Shown one piece after another: positions 38,230 to 47,064 of a DNA stretch of 63,693 nucleotides. The translations under genes and the position numbers were made by a program. This stretch comes from Geminicoccus sp. (lineage in GTDB: Bacteria > Pseudomonadota > Alphaproteobacteria > UBA7985): positions 1 to 63,693 of the forward strand of contig PAPT01000030.1 in assembly GCA_002708995.1 (NCBI GenBank). Direction: 5' to 3'. The notes below the pieces were generated by a model. That model searched no databases and was not told the origin of the DNA. It saw nothing but the letters and a program-made list of their open reading frames with translations. Position 1 is the stretch's first letter. Every line of letters starts with the position of its first letter.

Positions 38230-39411
38230 TCAGACAAACGGCACGTTGACCACGGTCGCTTCGACCATACTGCCGTCGGCGACTTCCGCGAGGATGGTGT
38301 TGCCCAGCTCGGATTCCGCCGTGAGCACGCGGGCCAGCGCGATGTTGCGCTCCAGCCGCGGCGACCACGTGCTGGCGCGCAGGGTGCCGATCTCGCTGCC
38401 ATCCTTGCGGGTCAGCTGCATGGGCTTGACCGCCCCGGGCAGGGGCTCGCTGCCGGCGAGGTGGAGCCCGACGAGTTGCTCGCGCGGGCCTTGCTCGCGG
38501 ATACGCAGCAGGGCTTCTTTGGCCAGAAAGTCATGGTCTCCGTCGAGGTCGCACCACTTGCCCAAGCGGCACTCGAAGGGGTTGTTCTGCTCGTCGAAGT
38601 CGGTGCCCCAGCTGAACAGACCGCTCTCGATCCGCTCGATCGGGTTGGGGGTTCCCGGCCCCCAGTTCTCGCCGAGCAGTGTTTCGCCGGCAGCCCACAT
38701 GAGGTCGTAGAGCTCCCCGCCCCGCGAACCGTCGCAGAGGTAGATCTCGAAGCCGCCCTGCTTGGACCAGCCCGAGCGCTGCAGCACCACTGGGATGCCT
38801 TGGATCTCGGTTTCGATGAAGTAGAAGTAGCGGATGGCGCGGATTTCTTCGCCGAAGACGGCCGCGACCACGTCTTCCGCGCGCGGTCCCTGAATGGCCA
38901 GCGGTGACACGTCCGGCTCGGTTACGACCACGTCCAGCTCCATGGCGTCGGCCAGCCCCATGGCGTAGAGCTTGACGTCGCTGTCCGCGATCGACAGCCA
39001 GATTTTATCTTCGTTGAGCTTGAGCAGGATCGGATCATTGATCACCCCGCCGTCGCGCGACAGGATCGGGGTGTAGAAGCCCTGACCAATCTTGCATTTG
39101 GAGACGTCGCGCGGGGACATCAGCTGTGCCAGCTTCATCGCGTCCGGGCCTTCGAGCTGAACCTGCCGTTCGACACCCACGTCCCAGATGGCCGCGTGGT
39201 TCATCAACAGGTCGTACTCGCGCCCCGGATTGCCGTAGCTGGTCGCCATCAGCATGTGATTGTAGATCGAATACATGCAGGCGCCGCGCGCCTTGGCGCG
39301 GTCGAAGAAGGGTGAGCGGCGGGCGCGGGCGCCCATTGCAATTTCCGGGCGGTCCGGGTCACGTGGGTAAATCAAGGTCCTTGCCCCCTGTGTTTTAGGC
39401 TCGGGTTGCAT
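38230..39411 (-). CDS. dmdA: DMSP demethylase-like aminomethyltransferase (DmdA family)
   Basis: A 393-residue GcvT-fold protein. Features recalling DmdA are YSIYNHMLMATSYGNP, AIWDVGVERQVQLEGPDA, LMSPRDVSKCKIGQGFYTP, QRSGWSKQGGFEIYL and NPIERIESGLFSWGTDFD. DmdA moves a methyl group from dimethylsulfoniopropionate to tetrahydrofolate, giving methylmercaptopropionate. The family includes close relatives acting on other methylated compounds, and key substrate residues were not checked, so DMSP specificity is inference. The start at 39411 precedes the conserved part; no strong ribosome site is visible. The gene lies between phnX (divergent) and the ABC transporter (same strand). Confidence 0.75.
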   Translation of the reverse strand: MQPEPKTQGARTLIYPRDPDRPEIAMGARARRSPFFDRAKARGACMYSIYNHMLMATSYGNPGREYDLLMNHAAIWDVGVERQVQLEGPDAMKLAQLMSPRDVSKCKIGQGFYTPILSRDGGVINDPILLKLNEDKIWLSIADSDVKLYAMGLADAMELDVVVTEPDVSPLAIQGPRAEDVVAAVFGEEIRAIRYFYFIETEIQGIPVVLQRSGWSKQGGFEIYLCDGSRGGELYDLMWAAGETLLGENWGPGTPNPIERIESGLFSWGTDFDEQNNPFECRLGKWCDLDGDHDFLAKEALLRIREQGPREQLVGLHLAGSEPLPGAVKPMQLTRKDGSEIGTLRASTWSPRLERNIALARVLTAESELGNTILAEVADGSMVEATVVNVPFV

Positions 39412-39580
39412 GTTGAGATCAGTCTGACCCAAGGGGCTAGCCCGGGCGTCCGGGTTCAACAATCCTACCCGGACCGCTCACCGGCCGATTTGCGACACGG
39501 CGCACGTCCGTGACAGTTTGACCCGTGCTGCACAATCGGCAAGGGATAGGGCCGCAGTGCGTCAGCAGGAGGGGGTGTGT

Positions 39581-40357
39581 ATGCGCTATCAGGCGGTGAT
39601 CTTCGATTGGGCCGGGACAACCGTGGATTTCGGCTCGTTCGCGCCCATGGGTGTGTTCGTCGAGACCTTTGCCGACTTCGGGATCGAGGTCAGCATCGAT
39701 GAAGCCCGCGCGCCCATGGGGCTGCCCAAGCGCGCCCATATCGAGGCGATGCTGGCGGCACCCCGGATCGCCGCCGCCTGGCAGGATACGCGGGGCGCGG
39801 TGCCGACGCAGGCCGATGTCGATGCCCTCTATGCCCTGTTCGTGCCGAAGAACGAGACGGTGGCGGCGCGCTATGCGAGCCTTGTGCCGGGTACGGTCGA
39901 GACTATGGCGGCGCTGCGGGCGCGGGGGCTGAAGATCGGCTCGACGACGGGCTACACGCGCTCGATCATGGCCCACGTGCTGCCGGTGGCGGCTGCACAG
40001 GGCTTCAGCCCGGACAATCTGGTCTGCTCGGACGATCTGCCCGGGGGGCGGCCCGGACCGGGGGGCATGCTGCGCTGCTGCGCCGACCTTGGCGTGGACT
40101 CCCCGCGGGCGCTGATCAAGGTCGACGACACCGTTCCCGGAATCCTCGAAGGGGTGAGCGCCGGGGCGCTGACGGTCGGGGTCGCGCTTTCGGGCAATGC
40201 CGTGGGACTGAGCTTGGAGGCGCTTGCCGCCTTGCCCGCTGCCGAGGTCGACTCGCTGCGTGAGAAAGCCGGAAGCATTCTGTTGAAAGCCGGAGCCGAC
40301 CACGTCATCGACACCATCGCCGACCTGCCGGACCTGCTTTCATGGCTGGATCCCTGA
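39581..40357 (+). CDS. phnX: Phosphonoacetaldehyde hydrolase
   Basis: A 258-residue HAD-superfamily phosphonatase that cleaves phosphonoacetaldehyde to acetaldehyde and phosphate. Diagnostic residues are present: the nucleophile in VIFDWAGTTVDFGSFAP (Asp in DWAGTT), the Schiff-base lysine in APMGLPKRAHIEAML (about 49), GSTTGYTRSIM, DDLPGGRPGPGGML and the metal-site KVDDTVPGI. ATG at 39581 has AGGAGGGGG upstream. PhnW, which would supply the substrate, is not in the window. It is divergent from the DmdA-like gene. Confidence 0.92.
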   Translation: MRYQAVIFDWAGTTVDFGSFAPMGVFVETFADFGIEVSIDEARAPMGLPKRAHIEAMLAAPRIAAAWQDTRGAVPTQADVDALYALFVPKNETVAARYASLVPGTVETMAALRARGLKIGSTTGYTRSIMAHVLPVAAAQGFSPDNLVCSDDLPGGRPGPGGMLRCCADLGVDSPRALIKVDDTVPGILEGVSAGALTVGVALSGNAVGLSLEALAALPAAEVDSLREKAGSILLKAGADHVIDTIADLPDLLSWLDP

Positions 40358-40493
40358 GCGCGTCGTCCCCGAAACGGCGCTTTGTGTGCCGTTCGGGTCA
40401 TATTAATCTACATTGGAATAAAAAGGGGTCGCTTTGATCCCGGGCTTTGCCGTAGGTTGTCCCGCGACGATCCCGGGGGCACCAGGAAGACAG

Positions 40494-43331
40494 ATGAACC
40501 ACCAGCCAAAGATCGAAACGTCGCCACCGGTGGCGGACGAGATCCGCCAGACAACCTGCTACATGTGTGCCTGCCGCTGCGGCATCAACGTTCACCTGCG
40601 CGGTGGTGAGGTTTCCTACATCGAGGGCAACCGTGATCACCCGGTCAACCGCGGCGTTCTGTGCGCCAAGGGCAGCGCCGGGATCATGCAGCATAAGTCG
40701 CCTGCACGCCTGCGTGCGCCGCTCCTGCGGACCGGTCCGCGCGGCTCGGGTCAGTTCCGCGAGATCAGCTGGGACGAGGCGCTGGATCTGGCTGTCGAGT
40801 GGCTGGCACCGATCCGGGAGAAGAACCCGGAGAAACTGGCGTTTTTCACCGGCCGCGATCAGTCCCAGTCCTTTACCGGCTGGTGGGCGCAGCAGTTCGG
40901 CACCCCCAACTATGCCGCGCACGGCGGGTTCTGCTCGGTCAATATGGCCGCTGCCGGGATCTACACCATGGGCGGGGCATTCTGGGAGTTTGGTCAGCCG
41001 GACTGGGAGCGGACCAAGATGTTCATGATCTTCGGCGTCGCTGAGGATCACGATTCCAACCCGATCAAGATGGGGCTGGGCCGCCTCAAGGAACGCGGCG
41101 CCAAGGTTGTCGGCGTGAACCCGGTCCGCTCGGGCTACAACGCCATTGCCGATGAGTGGGTGGGCATCACCCCCGGCACGGACGGCCTATTCATCCTCGC
41201 GCTGGTGCACGAACTGCTCAAGGCGGGGAAGGTCGATCTCGACTACCTCAGCCGCTACACCAACGCCGGCTATCTGGTCCAGAGCGACCCGGAAAGTCCT
41301 GATTTCGGTCTGTTCCTGCGCAATGACGACGACGAGCCGCTGGTGCTCGACCGGCGCAGCGGCACGGTTAAGGCCTGGAATGAAGCGGGGGTGCAGCCGG
41401 AACTGGGTAAGACCTGGACCGATGCGCAGGGGCAGGCACACAAGCCGGTGTTCATGCTGCTGGCCGAGCGCTACCTCGACCCTGCCTATGGCCCGGAAGC
41501 CGTCGCCGAACGCACCGGCGTCACCACCGTGACCATCCGGCGGCTGGCCGCCGAGCTGGCGCATACGGCGTTCGAAGAAGAAATCGTCATCGACCAGCCC
41601 TGGACCGACTTCCGGGGCCAGCGCCACGAGACCATGATCGGTCGCCCTGTCGCCTTCCACGCCATGCGCGGGATTTCGGCGCACTCCAACGGCTTCCAGA
41701 CCTGCCGCGCGCTGCACCTGCTGCAGATTTTGCTCGGCTCGGTTGAGGTTCCCGGCGGGTTCCGGTTCAAGCCGCCCTATCCCAAGCCGGTCGAGGCGCA
41801 CCCGACCCCGCACGTCGGGGTGACACCGGGCGCGCCGCTCAACGGCCCGCACCTTGGTTTCGTGCGCGGGCCGGAGCATCTGGCGATGAAGGATGACGGC
41901 AGCCCGGCCCGGATCGACAAGGCCTTTACCTGGGAAAACCCGATGTCGGCCCACGGGCTGATGCACATGGTGGTCTCCAACGCCCACGCCGGTGATCCCT
42001 ACAAGGTCGACGCGCTGTTTATGTACATGGCAAACATGGCGTGGAACTCGTCCATGAACACGCGCGGTGTCATGGACATGCTGACCGACACCGACCTGGA
42101 GACGGGTGAGTATGTCATCCCCAAGCTGATCTACGCCGACAGTTATTCCTCTGAGATGGTGGCCTTCGCCGATCTGGTGCTGCCTGATACCACCTATCTT
42201 GAGCGCCACGACTGCATTTCGCTGCTCGACCGGCCAATCTGCGAGGCCGACGCGGTCGCCGACAGCATCCGCTGGCCAGTGGTCGAGCCCGACCGTGACG
42301 TGCGTGGGTTTCAGACGGTTCTGGTGCAGCTGGGCGCACGCCTGGGCCTCCCGGGCTTTGTCACCGACGCCGGTGAGCCGGCGTTCGAGGACTATGCCGA
42401 CTACATGGTTAACCACCAGCGCCGCCCCGGGGTTGGTCCGCTGGCGGGCTGGCGCGGGGAAGACGAAAGCGGCGCGGGTCGCGGGGCGCCAAACCCCGGG
42501 CAGCTCGACCGCTACATCGCAAACGGCGGCTTCTGGATGGAGCACGTGCCCGAGGAGGCGCTGTACTTCAAACCTTGGAACCAGGCCTATCAGGACTGGG
42601 CGGTCGAAAAGGCCTTTTTCGATAAGCCCCAGCCCTACGTGTTCTCAATCTACGTCGAGACCATGGCGCGCTTCCAGCAGGCCGCGCGCGGTCACGGCGA
42701 GCGCCAGCCGCCCGAGCATCTCCGCGCGCGGATACTGGAGACCCTCGACCCCTTGCCGTGCTGGTGGGAGCCGCTCGAAGAGCAGGCCGTGAGCCACAGC
42801 GATTTCCCGCTGCACGCCATCACCCAGCGACCGGCGGCCATGTACCACTCCTGGGGCTCGCAGAACGCCTGGCTGCGTCAGATCCATGGTCACAATCCGC
42901 TCTACGTCCCCACCGCCGTGTGGAAGGCGCAGGGCTTCGCTGAGGGCGACTGGGCGCTGGTGACCTCACCCCACGGTGCGATCACGGTGCCGGTGGCGCG
43001 CATGGACGCCCTCAACCCGCAGACGGTCTGGACGTGGAACGCCATCGGTAAGCGCAAGGGCGCCTGGGCGCTTGATCCCGACGCGCCTGAGGCCAAGAAG
43101 GGCTTCCTGCTCAACCACCTGATCCACGAGCTGCTGCCGCCCAAGGGCGACGGCCTGCGCTGGTCGAATTCTGACCCGGTGACAGGGCAGGCCGCCTGGT
43201 ACGATCTGCGCGTGCGCATCGAGAAGACAGGGCCGCCCGCCGATGCCGCCAGCCTGCCGGAGACCGAGACGCAGGCTTCGCCCGTAGGGCAGGGGCCGGC
43301 GACCATTCGCTTCGGCCACGAGGAGGGCTGA
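40494..43331 (+). CDS. soeA: Sulfite dehydrogenase molybdopterin subunit (SoeA-like)
   Basis: A 945-residue DMSO-reductase-family molybdoenzyme. N-terminal [4Fe-4S] ligands lie in TTCYMCACRCG and VLCAKG (CxxCxxxC-x-C). AAHGGFCSVN near residue 145 carries a candidate molybdenum-ligand Cys; a C-terminal molydopterin-binding domain begins near residue 790. There is no Tat signal peptide, which fits cytoplasmic SoeA and not periplasmic relatives. SoeABC oxidises sulfite to sulfate in the cytoplasm. ATG at 40494 is preceded by AGGAAGA; a TTG at 40434 is in frame but unlikely. First gene of a three-gene unit. Confidence 0.83.
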   Translation: MNHQPKIETSPPVADEIRQTTCYMCACRCGINVHLRGGEVSYIEGNRDHPVNRGVLCAKGSAGIMQHKSPARLRAPLLRTGPRGSGQFREISWDEALDLAVEWLAPIREKNPEKLAFFTGRDQSQSFTGWWAQQFGTPNYAAHGGFCSVNMAAAGIYTMGGAFWEFGQPDWERTKMFMIFGVAEDHDSNPIKMGLGRLKERGAKVVGVNPVRSGYNAIADEWVGITPGTDGLFILALVHELLKAGKVDLDYLSRYTNAGYLVQSDPESPDFGLFLRNDDDEPLVLDRRSGTVKAWNEAGVQPELGKTWTDAQGQAHKPVFMLLAERYLDPAYGPEAVAERTGVTTVTIRRLAAELAHTAFEEEIVIDQPWTDFRGQRHETMIGRPVAFHAMRGISAHSNGFQTCRALHLLQILLGSVEVPGGFRFKPPYPKPVEAHPTPHVGVTPGAPLNGPHLGFVRGPEHLAMKDDGSPARIDKAFTWENPMSAHGLMHMVVSNAHAGDPYKVDALFMYMANMAWNSSMNTRGVMDMLTDTDLETGEYVIPKLIYADSYSSEMVAFADLVLPDTTYLERHDCISLLDRPICEADAVADSIRWPVVEPDRDVRGFQTVLVQLGARLGLPGFVTDAGEPAFEDYADYMVNHQRRPGVGPLAGWRGEDESGAGRGAPNPGQLDRYIANGGFWMEHVPEEALYFKPWNQAYQDWAVEKAFFDKPQPYVFSIYVETMARFQQAARGHGERQPPEHLRARILETLDPLPCWWEPLEEQAVSHSDFPLHAITQRPAAMYHSWGSQNAWLRQIHGHNPLYVPTAVWKAQGFAEGDWALVTSPHGAITVPVARMDALNPQTVWTWNAIGKRKGAWALDPDAPEAKKGFLLNHLIHELLPPKGDGLRWSNSDPVTGQAAWYDLRVRIEKTGPPADAASLPETETQASPVGQGPATIRFGHEEG

Positions 43332-43335
43332 ACCC

Positions 43336-44139
43336 ATGACGACTTTACCCGCCACCACCGAAAAGAAGCTGGGTCTGGCCATCGATCTGGATACCTGTGT
43401 GGGCTGCCATGCCTGCGTGATCAGCTGTAAGGAGTGGAATACCTCGAACTACGGCGCGCCGCTGTCTGACACCGATGCCTACGGCGCCGATCCGGTGGGC
43501 AGTTTTCTCAACCGCGTGCATACCTTCGAGGTGACCCCGGATCTGGGTGAGGCGGAAAAGCAGGTCATCGGAGAGACGCCGATTGCGCAGGTGGTTCATT
43601 TCCCCAAGTCCTGCCTGCACTGTGAAGACGCCCCTTGCGTCACTGTCTGCCCGACGGGTGCATCCTACAAGCGCACCGAAGACGGCATCGTGCTGGTCAA
43701 CGAAGACGACTGTATCGGCTGCGGGCTCTGCGCCTGGGCCTGCCCCTATGGCGCCCGCGAGATGGACCCGGTCGAGCAGGTGATGAAGAAGTGCACGCTT
43801 TGTGTGGACCGGATCTACAACGAAAACCTGCCCGAAGAAGACCGTGAGCCCGCCTGCGTGCGCACCTGTCCGGCTGGCGCGCGGCACTTTGGTGATTTTG
43901 CCGACCCCGACAGCAACGTCTCACAGTTGGTTGCCGAGCGGGGTGGGATCAGCCTGATGGAAGAGCAGGGGACCCGGCCGGTGAACCAGTATCTGCCCCC
44001 ACGCCAGAAGACGCTGGCCGATCTGGCGGCCAAGAACAGTGGCTTTCAGGGCGGCTGCGGAACGGCGCTCGCCGCCGAGGCCAAGGATGCCCCGGGCTTC
44101 TTTGGCTGGCTGGACCGCGCGCTCGATAAGATGGGCTGA
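43336..44139 (+). CDS. soeB: Sulfite dehydrogenase iron-sulfur subunit (SoeB-like)
   Basis: A 267-residue ferredoxin-like subunit with four cysteine groups: CVGCHACVISC, CLHCEDAPCVTVC, CIGCGLCAWAC and CTLC followed by CVRTC, enough for four [4Fe-4S] clusters. This is the DmsB/NrfC type electron-transfer subunit; AQVVHFPKSCLHCEDAPC and PVNQYLPPR closely recall SoeB of marine alphaproteobacteria. The start has GAGGAGGG and lies 4 bases after soeA, so the pair is coupled. Confidence 0.85.
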   Translation: MTTLPATTEKKLGLAIDLDTCVGCHACVISCKEWNTSNYGAPLSDTDAYGADPVGSFLNRVHTFEVTPDLGEAEKQVIGETPIAQVVHFPKSCLHCEDAPCVTVCPTGASYKRTEDGIVLVNEDDCIGCGLCAWACPYGAREMDPVEQVMKKCTLCVDRIYNENLPEEDREPACVRTCPAGARHFGDFADPDSNVSQLVAERGGISLMEEQGTRPVNQYLPPRQKTLADLAAKNSGFQGGCGTALAAEAKDAPGFFGWLDRALDKMG

Positions 44140-44248
44140 ACGAAGAAACATCGCGTTAAGCCCGGCCGAGCCGCCGTTGCGGCTCATCTCTGAGACTGAA
44201 GCGCGCAGCTGAGCTGCCAGAACCTACTTGAAAACGAGCTAAGGTACC

Positions 44249-45181
44249 ATGCATCCAGCTCCTTCTATCATTATGTTTACCGCGCTCTCCGGGGTTGGCT
44301 TTGGCCTGCTGATCTGGCTGGGGCTGGGGGTTCCCGTCCTATCCAGCTGGACGGCGTTCTGGGCCTTTGGGCTGGCTTACGGCCTTTCGGTTGTCGGGCT
44401 GATTTCATCGACCCTGCATCTGGGGCACCCCGAGCGCGCGCTCAAGGCGTTCTCGCAGTGGCGGTCGAGCTGGCTGAGCCGGGAAGGGGTGGTTTCCGTC
44501 GCCGCTCTGCTGGTGATGGCGCCCTTTGCCTTCTGGCGGGTGTTTCTAGTGCCCGGCGGTGTCGGTGGGCTGGTGGGGCTGGATGGGCTGGCGGGGCTGG
44601 AGTGGCTGCGCTGGCTGGGTGTGCTGGGGGCTGCATTGTCGCTGCTGACGGTGATCTGCACCTCGATGATCTATGCCCAGTTGAAGACCGTGCCGCGCTG
44701 GAACATGGGGCTGGTGCCTGTCTTGTTCGTGCTGTTCTCCATTTCGGGTGGGGCGCTGGTGACCGCGCCGGTGGCCCAGACGGTGATGGGCACGGTGGTC
44801 ATGCTGCTGGTGCTGACGGTGCTGCAATGGGGCTATTGGCGCCAGGGTGACCGCCGGTTTGCTGCTGCTGGGCACAGCATGGAAACCGCAACGGGCCTCG
44901 GCGGGATCGGATCGGTGCGCTTGCTCGAGAGTCCGCATTCGGGGACGAACTACCTGCTTCGTGAAATGGCCTTCCAGATTGGGCGAAAGCACCAGCGTCG
45001 GCTGCGGCTGATCGCGGCGGTGATGGTTGGACTGGTGCCGGCGCTGCTGTTGGTGACGGTTCCGCTTTGGTGGGCCGGACTGGTGGCACTGGGCGTGCAT
45101 CTGGTCGGGCTTTTCGCCAGCCGCTGGCTATTCTTTGCTGAGGCGGAGCATGTCGTTGGCCTCTACTACGGTAAGCGCTGA
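44249..45181 (+). CDS. soeC: Sulfite dehydrogenase membrane anchor (SoeC/DmsC-like)
   Basis: A 310-residue polytopic protein with about eight hydrophobic helices, of the DmsC/NrfD anchor group that passes electrons to quinone. Seen: SIIMFTALSGVGFGLLIWLG at the N-terminus, STLHLGHPERALKAFSQWRSSWLSREG (the conserved cytoplasmic loop) and a C-terminal segment ending EHVVGLYYGKR. It follows soeB by 109 bases on the same strand; the longer gap may hold a weak internal promoter, but none is clear. A CGTCTT/AAGACG hairpin lies just after the stop. Confidence 0.83.
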   Translation: MHPAPSIIMFTALSGVGFGLLIWLGLGVPVLSSWTAFWAFGLAYGLSVVGLISSTLHLGHPERALKAFSQWRSSWLSREGVVSVAALLVMAPFAFWRVFLVPGGVGGLVGLDGLAGLEWLRWLGVLGAALSLLTVICTSMIYAQLKTVPRWNMGLVPVLFVLFSISGGALVTAPVAQTVMGTVVMLLVLTVLQWGYWRQGDRRFAAAGHSMETATGLGGIGSVRLLESPHSGTNYLLREMAFQIGRKHQRRLRLIAAVMVGLVPALLLVTVPLWWAGLVALGVHLVGLFASRWLFFAEAEHVVGLYYGKR

Positions 45182-45366
45182 AGCCGTCTTGGGGTAAGAC
45201 GAAACAGATTGCGCGCTCGGTCCTCGGCCGCTGCGCGGCCTTCGGCCCTCCCACGGGGAACCTTAAAGAATTGACGTCAGGCTGCGTGTAACGCGGCCGG
45301 TCCATTTAATTGCGCGGGGGAGATTTTAAAGCCGCGAAGCGGCGTCAAATCGAGCCCGCAACCTCT

Positions 45367-45510
45367 TTCACTTTGCGCTTAAAACGCTTCGCCGTGAGCG
45401 TCTTCACCTTGCGCTCAAAACGCTTCGCTGTGAGCGTCTTCACCTTGCGCTCAAAACGCTTCGCTGTGAGCGTCTTCACCTTGCGCTCAAAACGCTTAGC
45501 TGTGAGCGCG
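45367..45510. repeat. Tandem repeat, 36 bases x 4, hairpin-forming
   Basis: Four consecutive 36-base units start at about 45367, 45403, 45439 and 45475. Units 2 and 3 are identical; units 1 and 4 carry a few changes. Each unit contains CGCTCA and TGAGCG (or close variants) as 6-base arms around a 13-base loop, so the array can fold into four hairpins. As 36 is a multiple of three, both strands stay open through it, but I do not believe either is translated. Confidence 0.85.
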
Positions 45511-45539
45511 TTGGCTCTCTTCGTTGGAACGGCACTCAC

Positions 45540-45575
45540 AGTCCTGCGACAGGCTCAGCATGAACGGCCGCGTGT
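45540..45575. repeat. Possible dispersed repeat element (GACAGGCTCAGCATGAA core)
   Basis: The core around TGCGACAGGCTCAGCATGAA resembles short interspersed elements scattered between genes in several alphaproteobacterial genomes. Only one copy is evident in this window, so the call rests on recall of the motif. Confidence 0.35.
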
Positions 45576-45750
45576 TGAGTGTCATCGGTCAGAAGTTGCG
45601 CCGACTTGCCCCCGACCGCGCTGCGCGCGGCGGGGGCAAGCGTCGCGCATGCTGCAATCTTGTCCTGCAGCTTAGGAGAACAATTTAACCCTTGTCTGAA
45701 AGCCGGCAGGCACTGCAGATAGAGACCAAGGTTTTGTGAGGAGAAAAGAA

Positions 45751-46041
45751 ATGCCGAAGTGTTACTGGGTCGCCAACGTCGAAGTCACCGATGCCGACGT
45801 CTACGGCAACTACGCCAGTGTCGCCAAAGAAGCGATCGAGAGCCACGGTGGGCGCTTTCTTGCCCGCGGCGGTCGCCACGTGCAACTCGAAGGCCGCGAC
45901 CGCTCACGCAACGTTGTGGTGGAGTTTCCATCGCTCGAAGTGGCTCAGGCCTGCTACAACTCCGAGCTCTATCAGAAGGCCGTTGGCTTCTCCTCGCAGT
46001 CGTCCGTGCGCGACGTGGTGCTGGTCGAGGGGGTCGACTAA
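45751..46041 (+). CDS. DUF1330 family protein
   Basis: A 96-residue ferredoxin-like-fold protein of the NIPSNAP/DUF1330 type. The pattern is typical: YWVANVEVTDADVYGNY at the start, GGRFLARGGRHVQLEG in the middle, VVVEFPSLEVAQACYNSELYQ and a C-terminal VRDVVLVEGVD. Members are small dimeric barrels of unknown function. ATG at 45751 has GAGGAGAAAAG upstream. It precedes an exporter gene by 24 bases on the same strand. Confidence 0.88.
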   Translation: MPKCYWVANVEVTDADVYGNYASVAKEAIESHGGRFLARGGRHVQLEGRDRSRNVVVEFPSLEVAQACYNSELYQKAVGFSSQSSVRDVVLVEGVD

Positions 46042-46065
46042 CCCCGCAGCCCGGCAAACTGGCCT

Positions 46066-47064
46066 GTGAAACCCTTTGACATTCTGCTCTATGCGCTGGT
46101 CGTTGTCGGCTGGTCGACCAGCTGGCTGCCGTTGAAGTGGCAAGTCGGAGAAATCGCCCCCGAAGTCTCGTTGGTGTGGCGGTTCATAATCGCGGGCAGC
46201 CTGCTGATGATCATCACCCGGCTCAGTGGGCGCCGGCTGGCGCTGCCCCTTTGGGGGCACGGTGTGGCACTTGTCATCGGCCTGTTCCTGTTCTCCACCA
46301 ACTATTTCTTCTTCTACACTGGGGCCCTTATCCTGCCCTCGGGTCTGCTCGCCGTGGTCTTTGCCAGTGCCTCGCTGATCAACCTATTCTACAGCGCTGC
46401 GGTGTTCAGGACCCCTATCACCCCGCTGGGTCTGGCGGCTTCAGCGCTGGGCTTTGCTGGCATCCTTCTGCTGTACTGGCCTGAAATCGCGGGGCAGGGG
46501 AGCGGGCCTTCTGGCGAGGACTCCACACTCGCTGTTTCGGCCCTCGCAGCTCTGGGCCTGTGCATCCTCGGCACGCTGAGTTTCTGCTCGGGCAACATGG
46601 TCTCCACCGCCGCACAGCGCCGGGATCTGCCGGTTATGGGGTCGACCGCGTGGGCCATGCTCTACGGCGCTTTACTGATGCTGGCGCTGAGTTCGATCCG
46701 GGGACAGGAACTCGCCATCGAAGTCAGCTGGCAGTACATCGGCGGCGGGCTGTGGCTGGCTGTCTTCGGCAGCGTCCTTGCCTTCAGCGCCTACCTCACT
46801 CTGCTGGGGCGGATCGGGGCCAGTCGGGCAGCCTACGCCACCGTGCTGTTCCCACCCATCGCGCTGGGTATCTCCACCCTCGTCGAGGGCTACCAGTGGA
46901 CCTGGTCGGCGCTGATCGGCCTGCCGTTGGTTCTGGTGGGGATCGTGCTGATCAACCAGACCCGCCAGCCTGCGGCCCCGCCACCGCTGCCGCCGGAGGG
47001 ATCACCCCCATCACCCTCATCACCACCCGAGGGGAGCAACCCGCAGAAGGCCAAGACACCATGA
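46066..47064 (+). CDS. DMT-superfamily (EamA) transporter
   Basis: A 332-residue membrane protein with about ten hydrophobic segments and two EamA repeats (for example VVGWSTSWLPLKWQVG, SLVWRFIIAGSLL, RIGASRAAYATVLFPPIALG). The C-terminal 40 residues are a Pro/Ser/Gly-rich tail (APPPLPPEGSPPSPSSPP) unusual for the family. It starts with GTG 24 bases after the DUF1330 gene and its stop overlaps the next start (ATGA), so the three genes probably form one operon. The substrate is unknown. Confidence 0.85.
   Translation: MKPFDILLYALVVVGWSTSWLPLKWQVGEIAPEVSLVWRFIIAGSLLMIITRLSGRRLALPLWGHGVALVIGLFLFSTNYFFFYTGALILPSGLLAVVFASASLINLFYSAAVFRTPITPLGLAASALGFAGILLLYWPEIAGQGSGPSGEDSTLAVSALAALGLCILGTLSFCSGNMVSTAAQRRDLPVMGSTAWAMLYGALLMLALSSIRGQELAIEVSWQYIGGGLWLAVFGSVLAFSAYLTLLGRIGASRAAYATVLFPPIALGISTLVEGYQWTWSALIGLPLVLVGIVLINQTRQPAAPPPLPPEGSPPSPSSPPEGSNPQKAKTP

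Larger units (their letters stand above)
45182..45750. other. Repeat-rich intergenic region after soeC
   Basis: 569 bases with no believable gene. In order: a small hairpin after soeC (CGTCTT-GGGGT-AAGACG, 45185-45201), a GC-rich inverted repeat (GGCCGC-TGC-GCGGCC near 45227), four tandem 36-base units (45367-45510), a dispersed-repeat-like segment (TGCGACAGGCTCAGCATGAA near 45545), and a purine-rich ribosome site for the next gene. Confidence 0.7.

Noticed and set aside
41187-42545. 452-residue minus-strand frame inside soeA
   Set aside because: Shadow of a GC-rich gene; the plus frame has complete molybdoenzyme motifs.
45367-45510. CRISPR array
   Set aside because: The 36-base units are directly adjacent with no spacers and no cas genes are in the window.
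45310-45675. Coding interpretation of the 36-base tandem repeat (121 residues plus strand, 64 residues minus strand)
   Set aside because: No ribosome site, both strands are equally open because the unit is a multiple of three, and the flanking codons run into a dispersed-repeat-like sequence.
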